Source: Bacteroidales bacterium UBA1192 (GTDB lineage: Bacteria > Bacteroidota > Bacteroidia > Bacteroidales > Bacteroidaceae). Taken from it: 14,434 nt of DNA. Positions 14,389 through 14,434 of the stretch are shown one piece after another. Positions within the stretch are counted from its first letter, which is position 1. Every line of letters starts with the position of its first letter. Location: assembly GCA_002310175.1 (NCBI GenBank), contig DBYG01000044.1:121351-135784 (forward strand), given 5' to 3'. The translations under genes and the position numbers were made by a program. The notes beneath the pieces were generated by a model. That model was not told the origin of the DNA, searched no databases, and saw only the letters and a program-made list of their open reading frames with translations.

Positions 14389-14434
14389 TACAGACAGACG
14401 TACGGAGTAAATAATTATAAAGGCCCGATAAGCG
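14281..14434 (+). repeat. Long direct repeat, copy 2 (to window end)
   Basis: Same orientation as 9659-9812; 14293-14434 differs from copy 1 at only two bases (14307 and 14318). It encodes the tail of the full-length small ORF. The repeat continues to the last base of the window, so its right boundary is unknown. Confidence 0.95.

Larger units (their letters stand above)
9671..14434 (+). mobile_element. Putative repeat-bounded defence cassette
   Basis: Two near-identical direct repeats enclose the GHKL-nuclease, DUF262 and HEPN genes, all AT-rich and different from the core genes on the left. Recombination between the repeats would excise a 4622-bp circle and leave one copy. No transposase, integrase or attC-like site is present inside, so movement would depend on homologous or external site-specific recombination. 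That it is mobile is an inference. Confidence 0.35.

Noticed and set aside
9659..14434. Integron cassette with attC sites
   Set aside because: I found no convincing RYYYAAC/GTTRRRY pair near either repeat edge and no integron integrase, so an attC interpretation is unsupported.

Overview
The window looks like a Bacteroidota (Bacteroides/Prevotella-type) chromosome. The evidence is a -7 promoter element of the form TAnnTTTG, an AsmA-like giant envelope protein, a NusG-like UpxY antiterminator next to a CapD-type sugar-nucleotide dehydratase, and a fimbrillin-type lipoprotein. No ribosomal RNA, tRNA, transposase, integrase or CRISPR array was seen.

Left part (1-7147) is ordinary, moderately GC-rich core sequence. 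The 5' part of aspS (minus strand) diverges from a plus-strand run: a small lipoprotein, a 1102-residue AsmA-family protein, a UpxY/NusG-like protein that overlaps it by ATGA, and a FlaA1/CapD-like dehydratase. The dehydratase has its own consensus Bacteroides promoter (TTTG-N20-TAnnTTTG), and the -7 box sits inside one arm of a 10-bp inverted repeat. The usual glycosyltransferase cluster does not follow; two hairpins end the unit.

Middle (7148-9450). A fimbrillin-like lipoprotein gene (7445-8329) is bracketed by hairpins that share a 13-nt core in opposite orientation. Behind it is a cluster of REP-like palindromes (8349-8681). Then comes a MntA/HepT (MNT nucleotidyltransferase/HEPN) toxin-antitoxin pair.

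Right part (9450-14434) is accessory and visibly more AT-rich in its large genes. Two direct repeats (9671-9812 and 14293-14434; 142 bp, 2 mismatches) bracket three genes. The first encodes a GHKL ATPase fused to a PD-(D/E)XK nuclease-like C-terminus (630 aa). The other two are a DUF262 (ParB/GmrSD-like) protein and, overlapping it by ATGA, a HEPN protein with a cysteine cluster. Each repeat also carries the 3' half of a small ORF beginning MYTLIYHN. The N-terminal codons of the two ORF copies differ only synonymously, and one copy has an exact 40-codon internal deletion. I read 9671-14434 as a repeat-bounded cassette carrying a candidate anti-phage or other conflict system, inserted beside a toxin-antitoxin pair. 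The defence role is inferred from domain architecture and context, not shown by the sequence.
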